A stretch of 64,000 nt of DNA from CAWGXG01 sp963826505 (GTDB lineage: Bacteria; Chloroflexota; Anaerolineae; Aggregatilineales; Aggregatilineaceae). This document shows, one piece after another, positions 8,770-17,334 of this stretch (positions within the stretch are counted from its first letter, which is position 1; every line of letters starts with the position of its first letter). The translations under genes and the position numbers were made by a program. The stretch lies in assembly GCA_963826505.1 (NCBI GenBank), contig CAWGXG010000005.1:124001-188000 (forward strand), written 5' to 3'. The notes under the pieces are model-generated. The model saw nothing but the letters and a program-made list of their open reading frames with translations, made no database searches and was not told the DNA's origin.

Positions 8770-9696
8770 ATGGCAACGCGTACCCATAATCAGGCAGTGG
8801 CACGCTCGCGTTCATCGCGACACCGGTGGTCACAGCACTTAACCTTCTGGTTATTTGTCAGCCCTGCCCTCATCCTCTTTACGGTCATGATGCTCTATCC
8901 TCTGGCGAACATGTTTCGCGTCAGCACGTTGGAATGGCGCGGCTTGCTCAAGCCTAGCACGTACGTTGGGTTGGATAACTACGAGCGGATGTTCAACCAC
9001 CCCGATTTCCACGACGCGCTGCGCAACACGATCATTCACATTTCGTTGGCACTGCCAGGGTCGATCTTTCCAGCCTTTTTCATCGGCTATTTTCTGTCCT
9101 CGCGCCCGCGCGGATACCGGCTGCTGCGTGTGATTTTTTTCTCCCCGGCGATGATCGCCCCACCCGGCAAAGCATTGATCTTTCTAGGTCTCTATCTGCC
9201 GGATGGTATTATCAACCAGGGCTTGCGCGCGATTGGGTTGGCCGGCTGGACGCACGTCTGGTTAGCCGACCCAGACACGGCATTGGCCGCTATCATCGCC
9301 ATCGATTTCTGGGGTGGCATAGGTTTTTACTCCGTCTTGTTTTTTGCGGTGTTGTCCAACATCCCCGAAGAATTATATGAAGCTGCGCGTCTGGATGGGG
9401 CAAACGAATGGCACTTAATGGGCAAAATAGCGTTCCCGCTGATCCTGGACTTCGTTGGTGTAGCGTTGATGCTGCATTTTATGTGGCTGCTGCTTGGCTC
9501 GGCGCAAAACGTGCTGCTGCTGACGCGAGGGCGGCCCGGAACCTCGTCCCTGACCCTGGGCTACTATCTGTACAAACAGGCATTTGAAATCAAACACCTG
9601 GGTTACAGCCAAGCAATTGGCGTGTTCATTTTTGGATTCGGGATTATGGGAATGTTTCTGATTCGCAAGCTAACGCACCGCAATTACGAATATTGA
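8770..9696 (+). CDS. ABC sugar transporter, permease (MalF/UgpA type)
   Basis: 308 aa, six predicted helices. The cytoplasmic EAA loop that contacts the ATPase reads YEAARLDGANEWHLMGKIAF. The N-terminus has a short basic stretch before the first helix (FWLFVSPALILFTVMMLYPL), typical of the MalF-like subunit of family 1 importers. It pairs with the second permease 13 bp downstream. No ATPase is encoded in this operon, so a shared MsmK/UgpC-type ATPase elsewhere is expected. Confidence 0.92.
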   Translation: MATRTHNQAVARSRSSRHRWSQHLTFWLFVSPALILFTVMMLYPLANMFRVSTLEWRGLLKPSTYVGLDNYERMFNHPDFHDALRNTIIHISLALPGSIFPAFFIGYFLSSRPRGYRLLRVIFFSPAMIAPPGKALIFLGLYLPDGIINQGLRAIGLAGWTHVWLADPDTALAAIIAIDFWGGIGFYSVLFFAVLSNIPEELYEAARLDGANEWHLMGKIAFPLILDFVGVALMLHFMWLLLGSAQNVLLLTRGRPGTSSLTLGYYLYKQAFEIKHLGYSQAIGVFIFGFGIMGMFLIRKLTHRNYEY

Positions 9697-9709
9697 TGGT
9701 GATTCGGCT

Positions 9710-10543
9710 ATGACACACAGCAGGTCGTGGTTTACAGTCAACCAGGTCGGCTACTTCGTTGCCATTCTTTATGCATTGATCATCGCAATCCCAGTGTATT
9801 TCGTGGTAATTTCCGGCTTCAAAGATCATTCAGAGGTATTACGGGAGCCGCTCGCACCGCCTACACACTTCAGCTTCGACAATTTCACCACCGCCGAAGA
9901 ACGCGCCCACCTGCTTGAGGCGATGATAACCACGTTCAAGATTGTAGCCTCAGCAGAGGGGTTAAATCTGGCCTTAGGCTTCCTGGCGGCTTATGCCATT
10001 GCTCGCATCAGACTGCCAGAGGCTTATTTGGTCGAAGGTATTTTCAGCGCGGGCTTTCTGGTACCGGCGTTTGCTATTATTGTCCCGATCTTTTTGCTGG
10101 CGACCGACCTGGGGATGCTCTACAAAACGTCGTATCTGATCACTTTCTATGCCGTATCGCTCCTGCCATTGACCATAGTGATCCTTGCCAGCAACATGCG
10201 TCAAATTCCGCCGGACTATGAAGAAGCCGCTTTGATTGATGGGGCCAATCGGCTGCAAACAATCTGGCATATCTTTCTGCCCCTCACGCGGTCAGCTGTG
10301 TCAACCGTGTTGATTCTCAACTTTTTGGACATCTGGAATGAGTATCTTTTCGCACTGATCTTGCTGCCGGGCAATACAAAAACGATTCAACTGGCGGTGC
10401 CGATGCTGCGCAGTGAACGCAGTGTTGACTATGGATTAATCGCTGCCGGGATAACGATCAGCCTGATCCCGGTGTATATCATCTTCATTTTATTCCAGGA
10501 ACGGATCGTCAAAGGCATGACGGCGGGTGGAATCAAGAGTTAA
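9710..10543 (+). CDS. ABC sugar transporter, permease (MalG/UgpE type)
   Basis: 277 aa with six helices. The EAA motif YEEAALIDGANRLQTIWHIF is present, as is the usual C-terminal end (LFQERIVKGMTAGGIKS), the hallmark of MalG-like subunits. It forms the heterodimeric channel with the preceding permease and serves the binding protein at 7385. The following GH4 gene starts 15 bp after the stop, so import and breakdown of the substrate are cotranscribed. Confidence 0.92.
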   Translation: MTHSRSWFTVNQVGYFVAILYALIIAIPVYFVVISGFKDHSEVLREPLAPPTHFSFDNFTTAEERAHLLEAMITTFKIVASAEGLNLALGFLAAYAIARIRLPEAYLVEGIFSAGFLVPAFAIIVPIFLLATDLGMLYKTSYLITFYAVSLLPLTIVILASNMRQIPPDYEEAALIDGANRLQTIWHIFLPLTRSAVSTVLILNFLDIWNEYLFALILLPGNTKTIQLAVPMLRSERSVDYGLIAAGITISLIPVYIIFILFQERIVKGMTAGGIKS

Positions 10544-10558
10544 CGGAGGAGTTCGACC

Positions 10559-11860
10559 TTGAAGATCACAGTGATTGGTGGGGGATCAACGTATACGCCA
10601 GAGCTGATAAACGGCTTTCTGACACGAATGGGCACGCTGCCTGTGGATGAACTGGTGCTGCATGACATCGACGCTGAGCGCCTGAACATTGTAGGTGGTT
10701 TCGCCCAACGTATGGTCCAGGCGAAAAACGCGCCATTTAAGGTCACACTGAAAACTGACCGACGCACTGCAGTGGCTGGGGCGGCGTACGTGATCACGCA
10801 GCTCCGCGTCGGGGGAATGCAGGCTCGCCGTGAAGACGAATATCTGGGGCGGCGGCATGGACTGGTCGGGCAGGAGACAACCGGCGTCGGGGGCATGGCA
10901 AAAGCCCTGCGCACCATTCCGGTCGTTCTTGACATCGCCGCCGATATACGTACCGCAGCGCCTGACGCACTGCTTGTGAATTTCACCAATCCATCCGGGC
11001 TGATCACCGAAGCGTTGGCGCGCCATGCCCCCGACGTGGCGTCGGTCGGTGTGTGCAATGCGCCTTATAATGCCAAGATGCAAATGCTGCGGATTCTGGC
11101 CGATCAGGGAATCGCGGTCGTGCCGGAGTCAGCCCACTTGAACACGCTGGGCTTAAATCATCTCACGTGGCATCGCGGGTTGACGGTCGAGGGCGAAGAG
11201 CTGTGGCCGGTGGTGATGCGCGGTTATCTCAGCAATACCGGAGCCTATCACTTTGGCAAATGGGATGCCGATACCCTGCGCATCCTGAACATGATCCCCA
11301 ATTACTATCTTGAATATTTTTACTACACGGCGGATCGAATTGCGGCCCAACAAGCCTGGCCGCCCTCGCGCGCCGAACAGGTTATGGAGATCGAAACCCG
11401 GCTGCTGCGGCAGTATGCCGAACCGGATCGCGTCGAGATGCCCGAAGACCTGATGGAGCGCGGCGGCGCATACTACTCCACCGTCGCGACTCAATTGATC
11501 AACGCCCACTACAATGATCTGGGCGAACAACACGTGGTTAACGTGCCTCACCGGGGCGCGGTCGCGGGTTGGCCGGAAGACTGGGTTCTGGAGATGCCGT
11601 GCCGGGTTCGGCGCACCGGGATCGAACCGATCCCAACCGCGCCTCTGCCCGACGTGAGTTTCGGCCTGCTCGCGCAGATCAAGACCTATGAGCGGCTGAC
11701 AGTTCAGGCTGCCGTAAACGGGGACATGCAGGCCGCCTATCAGGCGCTGCTAGCGCACCCTCTCGGACCGCCGGCGGATCGGGTGAGTGCCGTGCTGGAT
11801 GACCTGATCAACACGCATCGAACCTATTTGCCGCGCTTCACTCAAGGAGGCAAGGCATGA
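10559..11860 (+). CDS. GH4-family NAD/Mn-dependent glycosidase (6-phospho-beta-glucosidase-like)
   Basis: 433 aa, full GH4 length. It starts with the NAD-binding loop MKITVIGGGSTYTPELINGF from a TTG codon after GGAGGAG. VGVCNAPYNAKM and LNTLGLNHLTWHRGL carry the Cys and His that bind the metal in this family; NFTNPSGLITEAL is also conserved. GH4 enzymes cleave glycosidic bonds by transient oxidation at C3 using NAD+ and Mn2+, often on phosphorylated disaccharides in the cytoplasm. The neighbours (importer, amino-sugar-type kinase, sulfatase) point to a modified saccharide. The exact substrate cannot be read from sequence; LicH/ChbF-like activity is a guess. Confidence 0.88.
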   Translation: MKITVIGGGSTYTPELINGFLTRMGTLPVDELVLHDIDAERLNIVGGFAQRMVQAKNAPFKVTLKTDRRTAVAGAAYVITQLRVGGMQARREDEYLGRRHGLVGQETTGVGGMAKALRTIPVVLDIAADIRTAAPDALLVNFTNPSGLITEALARHAPDVASVGVCNAPYNAKMQMLRILADQGIAVVPESAHLNTLGLNHLTWHRGLTVEGEELWPVVMRGYLSNTGAYHFGKWDADTLRILNMIPNYYLEYFYYTADRIAAQQAWPPSRAEQVMEIETRLLRQYAEPDRVEMPEDLMERGGAYYSTVATQLINAHYNDLGEQHVVNVPHRGAVAGWPEDWVLEMPCRVRRTGIEPIPTAPLPDVSFGLLAQIKTYERLTVQAAVNGDMQAAYQALLAHPLGPPADRVSAVLDDLINTHRTYLPRFTQGGKA

Positions 11861-12837
11861 CGCAGTATTTCCTGGGTGTCGACATTGGAGGGACCAAGAG
11901 CCATGCCTTAATTGCTGACGAATACGGCCATATGCTGGGCTTTGGGCGCAGTGGTTCCGGCAAGCGTGAAGGGGACGACTACAGCCCGGTGGGGCGGATA
12001 TCCAATCTCATTATGAATGAGGCGCTCGCTGACGCCGGGATCACCAAAGACCAGATTATCGGCGCCGGGTTTGGTATTTCCGATTATGACTGGCCTTCGC
12101 AGCGCCAACCGCACCTCGATTCGCTGACTGTGCTGGGGCTGACCGCGCCAGTTGAAATTGTGAATGACTCGCTGCTTGGTTTGATCGCAGGGACGAGCGT
12201 GGGTTGGGGTATCAGCGTGATTGCAGGCACCGGTTGCAACTGCATCGGGCGAGATCGCACGCGGCAGCGTATCGGACGCGTGACCGGGTTTGGCTATCAC
12301 ATGGGCGAAGCGGCGGGGGCGATTGAACTGGTGCATGCCGCCAAGCAGAAAGTTGCCGCCGCATGGTGTAAAACCGGGCCGCCGACGCAACTAACAGACA
12401 CCTTTGTTGATCTGATGGGCGCGCGTGACGTAGTCGATCTGCTGGAAGGGTTGACGCTCAATCGTTATGACATTCCTCATTCTGCTGCGCCGCTCATTTT
12501 CCAGGCCGCTGAGGCTGGCGATGAAGTCGCCCGGGAACTTGTGCGGTGGGCGGGGCGCGAACTGGGCAAGCTGGCAGTCGGCGTCTGCCGCCAGCTTAAT
12601 TTTGAGGGGATCGCGTTTGAAACCATCCTGTCAGGGAGTTTATTCAAAGGCCATCCGCTCCTGATCGAGGAATTGCAGAATACGCTGCGCCCTGTTGCGC
12701 CTCACGCCCAGTTTGTCACTCTGGAACCACCCCCCGTAATCGGGGCGGTATTGTTGGGGATGGAACAGGCCCGGATCACTTTGCCAAGCCTAGCGGCAGC
12801 GCGCCAGATGCTCCTGGCGGCACCCATTCCAGCGTAG
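11857..12837 (+). CDS. BadF/BadG-type ATPase, probable N-acetylglucosamine kinase-like sugar kinase
   Basis: 326 aa, ASKHA fold. The phosphate-1 loop is YFLGVDIGGTKSHALIADE, a central segment reads SVIAGTGCNCIGRDR, and the C-terminal part contains LSGSLFKGHPLLIEEL, as in eukaryotic-type N-acetylglucosamine kinases and the BadF/BcrA superfamily. It probably phosphorylates a hexosamine or related sugar, either before or after GH4 cleavage. Its start overlaps the GH4 stop (ATGA), so the two are coupled. A benzoyl-CoA reductase activator is excluded by the operon context. Confidence 0.8.
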   Translation: MTQYFLGVDIGGTKSHALIADEYGHMLGFGRSGSGKREGDDYSPVGRISNLIMNEALADAGITKDQIIGAGFGISDYDWPSQRQPHLDSLTVLGLTAPVEIVNDSLLGLIAGTSVGWGISVIAGTGCNCIGRDRTRQRIGRVTGFGYHMGEAAGAIELVHAAKQKVAAAWCKTGPPTQLTDTFVDLMGARDVVDLLEGLTLNRYDIPHSAAPLIFQAAEAGDEVARELVRWAGRELGKLAVGVCRQLNFEGIAFETILSGSLFKGHPLLIEELQNTLRPVAPHAQFVTLEPPPVIGAVLLGMEQARITLPSLAAARQMLLAAPIPA

Positions 12838-12852
12838 AGAAAGGTCGCCCCC

Positions 12853-14319
12853 ATGAAAGCCATTATGGTGATGTTCGACTCACTCAACCGTCATATGCTG
12901 CCACCTTACGGCTGCGAATGGACGCATGCACCGAATTTCGAACGGTTGGCGAAGCGAACCGTTACCTTCGATACCTGTTATGTGGGCAGTATGCCGTGCA
13001 TCCCGGCCCGGCGCGAACTCCACACCGGGCGCTACAACTTCCTGCATCGGAGTTGGGGACCACTTGAACCTTTTGATGACTCGATGCCCGCGCTGTTGAG
13101 CGCTAACGGTGTTTATACGCACCTCGTCAGTGATCATGGGCATTACTGGCAGGATGGTGGTGCAACCTACCACACCCGGTATAACACCTGGGAAATCATC
13201 CGGGGTCAGGAAGGAGATGCCTGGAAGGGCCATGTAGCCGATCCCGACATTCCGCCCGTGGTCGTCAAACGAGAACATGGCAGTTTGTGGCGGCAGGACT
13301 GGATCAACCGCTCATATTTGCCTACCGAGGAACAGCACCCACAACATCTAACCTTTGAGCGCGGATTGGAATTCATCCAGACCAATCACGACTCTGACAA
13401 CTGGTTCCTGCAAATCGAAACCTTCGATCCCCACGAGCCTTATTTTTCCCCTGAGCGTTATAAGGCGCTGTATCCTCACCAATATGATGGCCCTCATTTC
13501 GACTGGCCGCCCTATGAGCGTGTCACGCAGACGCCCGAACAGGTCGAGCATGTGCGGTATGAATATGCGGCGCTGTTGAGTATGTGTGATGCGTCTTTGG
13601 GCAAGGTGCTCGATCTGATGGATGAGTTGGCTCTCTGGGATGATACACTGCTCATCGTCAATACCGATCATGGTTTCTTGTTGGGAGAACACGATTGGTG
13701 GGCCAAAGTCATGCAGCCCTTCTACAACGAGATCGCGCATATTCCGTTGTTCATCTGGGACCCACGTACTGGCATTCGCGACGAGCGGCGCAAGAGCCTG
13801 GTACAGACGATCGATTTACCCGCTACACTGCTTGAGTTTTTTGGCGTGGAACGACCACCTGATATGCAGGGGCAACCGCTGCGCCAGGTAATCAGAGACG
13901 ATGCTCCCGTGCGTCAGGCTGGCTTGTTTGGCATTCATGGGGGACACGTTAACTGCACGGATGGTCGATATGTTTATATGCGCGGATCCGCTACCGAAGA
14001 AAACGCCCCCTTATACGAATACACTTTGATGCCGACTCACATGGATCACATGTTCAACATCGATGAACTGCGCGATACCGGGCTTGCCCAGCCGTTCGTT
14101 TTTTCGAAGCATGTCCCCCTACTGCGTATCCCGGCGCGCCCAGGGTTCAACCCGTCAGCCTTTGGTACGTTACTGTTTGATATTCAGCACGATCCCAAAC
14201 AAGCTCGGTGCCTGCAGAATCCTGAAGTCGAGCATTCTATGATCCGGCAATTAATCCGTTTGATGAGAGAAAACGATGCTCCAGTGGAGCAATTTAAGCG
14301 GCTCGGCCTGGAAGATTGA
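12853..14319 (+). CDS. Cytoplasmic S1-type sulfatase (formylglycine-dependent)
   Basis: 488 aa, alkaline-phosphatase-fold sulfatase. The N-terminal metal-binding Asp lies in MVMFDSLNRHMLPPYG. The signature SMPCIPARRELHTGR contains the C-x-P-x-R motif, whose Cys is converted to formylglycine by an FGE or anSME enzyme. LLIVNTDHGFLLGEHDWWAK supplies the second metal-site Asp-His pair. There is no signal peptide: the protein begins directly with the first beta strand. It should therefore desulfate an imported sugar in the cytoplasm. It lies 15 bp after the kinase and closes the operon. Confidence 0.9.
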   Translation: MKAIMVMFDSLNRHMLPPYGCEWTHAPNFERLAKRTVTFDTCYVGSMPCIPARRELHTGRYNFLHRSWGPLEPFDDSMPALLSANGVYTHLVSDHGHYWQDGGATYHTRYNTWEIIRGQEGDAWKGHVADPDIPPVVVKREHGSLWRQDWINRSYLPTEEQHPQHLTFERGLEFIQTNHDSDNWFLQIETFDPHEPYFSPERYKALYPHQYDGPHFDWPPYERVTQTPEQVEHVRYEYAALLSMCDASLGKVLDLMDELALWDDTLLIVNTDHGFLLGEHDWWAKVMQPFYNEIAHIPLFIWDPRTGIRDERRKSLVQTIDLPATLLEFFGVERPPDMQGQPLRQVIRDDAPVRQAGLFGIHGGHVNCTDGRYVYMRGSATEENAPLYEYTLMPTHMDHMFNIDELRDTGLAQPFVFSKHVPLLRIPARPGFNPSAFGTLLFDIQHDPKQARCLQNPEVEHSMIRQLIRLMRENDAPVEQFKRLGLED

Positions 14320-14359
14320 ACGATCATCAAGCGGAATGAAGCCGCTGACGATCATCGAG

Positions 14360-14740
14360 CACGATCACGGTCCATCTACCGGATGGCTGATGAATTCGCG
14401 TGCGCTCCAGCAGTGCCCTATCACGCCCAGCGCCATCGCCGGAGTGCGTCCATGACGGCGGCCTGGCCCCGTTTCAACCCGCAGCGCCTGATGCGTCCGG
14501 CACTCCTGACAGCATGCGGCGTTCGCGGCTGCAAGTTCCAGGCGCGTTTCGGCTTCGCGCGTCACGTTTTTCCCAGCGCTCGAGGGGCGGATGCATTCCC
14601 GATTTATGAAGCCCACGTCAGGCCGGGCAACCTGCCACCTTTCATCGGTTCACAGCCTGGCTTCGAGCAGCAAGGCAGGCTGCTGGTCATGCATGCCAAA
14701 AGCGAAGACCAGGCGCGCCAGGGGGAAACGTCGATTGAGC
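14360..14740 (-). pseudogene. Probable DDE transposase C-terminal remnant
   Basis: Minus-strand translation of 14365-14616 ends with RTHQALRVETG followed by GRTPAMALGVIGHCWSAREF. This resembles the RPHxxLRV ... RTPAMAxGLTDHxW ending of IS1-like transposases. Upstream coding is lost and the frame shifts. The stretch fills most of the 500-bp gap between the sulfatase and the next gene. The plus-strand frame open at 14383-14754 has no family-like features, and I treat it as a shadow. Confidence 0.45.
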
Positions 14741-14816
14741 GGTTCCGAAGTTGACCGGCGTGGTTTTCGAGCCTTTTTTGCAATAATAGATGTCGCAAAC
14801 TCTGAAAGGATTTTGT

Positions 14817-15866
14817 ATGGAACATTCCACTGAGCTTGAAAAACGCAAGGCCCGCTGGGTCAACTTCTACGATCGCACCCCGCCGCCTCATCATCTGTTC
14901 CGCATCTGGTATGCGCCCGATCAACGCGTCGCTCCCCTGCCGAATCCCGATCTCATGGCCGAACGCGAAGCGTGGGCATGGGAAAAATACGAGCGGGCCA
15001 TGGCGCGTCTGGACTGGCTCGACGACGACAACTTGCCCTTTCTCGACACCCGTACCGGCACCGAGATTTTCGGCGAGGCGTTCGGCTGCCCGGTCCATAT
15101 CACCCCCGACGAAATGCCGTTCGCGCTGCCGCTGATCAACAGCGCGGCAGAAGTGGACGATCTGCCCATCCCATCGCTTGACGTACCCCCACTCGCGCGC
15201 GTGTTCGACCTGGCAGACAAGCTCTATGAGCGCGCCGGGCGCGACGCCTTACTACGGTTGCCGGATATTCAGAGTCCGATGGATATTGCCGCCCTTATCT
15301 GGGAAAAAACGACATTCTACCCGGCCATGATCGAAAACGCGGACGCGGTGCGGACGCTGTCCCACAAGGTCATGACGCTGCTGACCGCGTTTGTAGATGA
15401 GTGGTTCGCGCGTTATGGCTCGGCGTTTATCGCCCATTATCCAGATTATTATATGGAAGACGGCCTGACCCTCTCCGAAGATGAGATCGGCGCGGTGAGC
15501 GAAGCCATGTTTTGCGATCTGTTTTTGCCGGAGCTAATCGAGCTGTCTAACCGTTATGGGGCGCTGGGTATGCACTGTTGCGCTCATGCCCGCCACCAAT
15601 GGCCCCATTGGCTCAAGATACCCAACCTGCGCCTGCTCAATCTCGTGCACAGTGAAGAAACACTTCGCGAAGCCTACACCTACTTCGCCGAGCACACCGC
15701 ACAAATGCACAGCTGGTGCGGTCAAGGCGACCCGCGCTTGTGGCCCGATCAATATCCGGCGAACGCGCGTGTCGTCCTCGAAACAACCGTCGATACTCGC
15801 GAAGAAGCCATCGAGTTGGCGGCGGTCTTGCGCGAGAAATGCGCGTCCTCGTTTTCCTTAAGGTAA
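14817..15866 (+). CDS. Uroporphyrinogen decarboxylase-superfamily protein
   Basis: 349 aa from the ATG at 14817, which follows AAAGGA by six bases; the frame is open nine codons earlier without a ribosome-binding site. The fold assignment rests on the C-terminal half: a YGSAFIAHYPDYYMEDGLTL segment, LSNRYGALGMHCCAHARHQW (a metal-type HCCAH site) and VVLETTVDTREEAIELA. Family members include heme-pathway HemE and corrinoid or other methyltransferases (MtaA/CmuA). This one has a Cys/His cluster rather than the HemE arginine pattern, so a metal-dependent transferase role is more likely than heme synthesis. A decayed transposase lies directly downstream. Confidence 0.65.
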   Translation: MEHSTELEKRKARWVNFYDRTPPPHHLFRIWYAPDQRVAPLPNPDLMAEREAWAWEKYERAMARLDWLDDDNLPFLDTRTGTEIFGEAFGCPVHITPDEMPFALPLINSAAEVDDLPIPSLDVPPLARVFDLADKLYERAGRDALLRLPDIQSPMDIAALIWEKTTFYPAMIENADAVRTLSHKVMTLLTAFVDEWFARYGSAFIAHYPDYYMEDGLTLSEDEIGAVSEAMFCDLFLPELIELSNRYGALGMHCCAHARHQWPHWLKIPNLRLLNLVHSEETLREAYTYFAEHTAQMHSWCGQGDPRLWPDQYPANARVVLETTVDTREEAIELAAVLREKCASSFSLR

Positions 15867-15986
15867 GAGTAGACGGGAGCAAAAACGAACGCAAGACTGT
15901 GATGAGTGAGTTGCCGAAGGTGTGATGACTGCACCAGACATCCTTTCGGATTTGAGGGAGGATTCCTCGCTCAGGCAGTCTTACGA

Positions 15987-16925
15987 GACTAGGCGTGATG
16001 GAGCCCCCCAACACCGGACGCGCAAAGATTTCGCCCTCACGCACTGGCCACGATGCGGGCGCGGAGGGGATCCGCTGGTGGATGCCTTGATGCGGGCGAT
16101 CGACGTTGAAGTAAGTCACGTACTCCTTGACAATGCGTCGCCATTGCTTCTCACTAGAATGAGCATGTGGTCGAGACATTCGCGGCGTAAACTACCGGTG
16201 AACCTTTCACAGTAGGCATTGGCGCGTGGTGCGCGTACCGGCGCGAGCAAGACCACAATCTCTGCCACCACATTGGCGAAGTGCTCGCCATATTTCCGGT
16301 CATTGTCGCAGATCAAGTCGACGGAATGCTGGTCAAAAGGTGTGGCTTCCCGTAACTGCTGGGCGACCCAGGCATCACTCGGAGAACGCGTGATGCCCAC
16401 ATGCACCACGCGCCGCGATCCCAGCTCGACGATGAAGAAGGCAAACATCGGGCGAAACAGCAGATCGTAAACCTGCACAAAATCACACACCCACATATCA
16501 GCAGCATGATTACGCACGAACGTGGACCAGCTTTGTCCGCCTGGTCGCAAACACGGCATGCGTTTCAGATACCTCTGGATCGTGCGCTTGCTCACCTAAA
16601 TCCCCAGCTTGAGCAGTTCCCCAAGGATTCGTTCCGCGCCCCACAGACGGTTATCCGTCGCTAGCCGCCAGTTCAGCCGAATGGTCGCCACCGGCAGCGT
16701 GGCGGGTTGGGGTTTGCTTTTCGATTTCGACTTGCGTCGCCACACGATCTTTGAGAGCTCGCCATGCCACCGAATCTAAGGGTCAGGTTGGACGATCTTC
16801 AAGGCCGCTCTCCAGGCGGGCAACAGCCGGGTCAGCAGCACCAACTACCGCCGATCCTGGTTGGTTAGTGGCGGTCGTTGCTTGTCTCGAGCCAGCACAA
16901 TCAGCACAGGCATCATTCGGGACTA
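15987..16925 (-). pseudogene. Integrase-core transposase, degenerate (copy B)
   Basis: This is the most complete of three related copies, reading leftwards. The N-terminal arm (LLTRLLPAWRAALKIVQPDP) has at least three in-frame stops, one just before VSKRTIQRY. The catalytic core begins ADMWVCDFVQVYDLLFRP (first Asp), continues to DLICDNDRKYGEHFANVV (second Asp) and reaches PRANAYCERFTGSLRRECLD (Glu region). A frameshift near 16150 moves the reading to YFNVDRPHQGIHQRIPSAPA, and a one-base shift hides the natural end near 15987. It cannot give a functional protein. Confidence 0.85.
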
Positions 16926-17157
16926 CTACCGCGAGGCCGCCTAAGGCTCGAGTTCCCCGTAGATTTATTTTCGGACCCTACGCCATATTAATGTGTTTTT
17001 CCATTAGCACAACAACCCTCGCATGACCGTTCAATGAGCCTCGCCAGCCTATCATGCCTCAGATGGCAGCGCATAGATTTCTCAATAGCAGCTTGTACTA
17101 AAGGTCGTGTTTTTCAGTGAAAGCCATGCCACGCAAGTGACCAGAGCAACTCCGATT
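16926..17157. other. Non-coding stretch without recognisable features
   Basis: This is AT-richer than its surroundings. No open frame here resembles a protein and I saw no hairpin or repeat. Together with the leader after the promoter at 17158-17186, it separates dead transposase copy B from the membrane-protein gene. Confidence 0.5.
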
Positions 17158-17186
17158 TTGATTCAACTAGATTTGCAGGCTATGAT
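17158..17186 (+). promoter_or_regulatory. Candidate sigma-70 promoter for the large membrane protein
   Basis: TTGATT (17158-17163) and TATGAT (17181-17186) are separated by exactly 17 bp. Transcription would start near 17193, leaving a leader of about 140 bases before the start codon. No palindrome overlaps it. Confidence 0.5.
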
Positions 17187-17334
17187 TTTCTATGGTGGGT
17201 TATAGATCAATCACATTTTAGGCATTGGGAATTGAGGTTGATTTGCTTTCTAACGGATTGGATCATGGTCTATTCTCCTTTACTCAAAGCTAAGAATTTT
17301 ATGGCAAAAATTCAACCTTGTGAGAATCCCCTTT

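Noticed and set aside
12880..13740. Minus-strand frames of about 130 codons inside the sulfatase gene
   Set aside because: Antisense shadows of a clear sulfatase with all motifs on the plus strand.
14383..14754. Plus-strand open frame of 123 codons
   Set aside because: Composition is Arg/Ala/Pro-rich antisense-like, there is no ribosome-binding site, and the minus strand shows transposase-like text in the same place.
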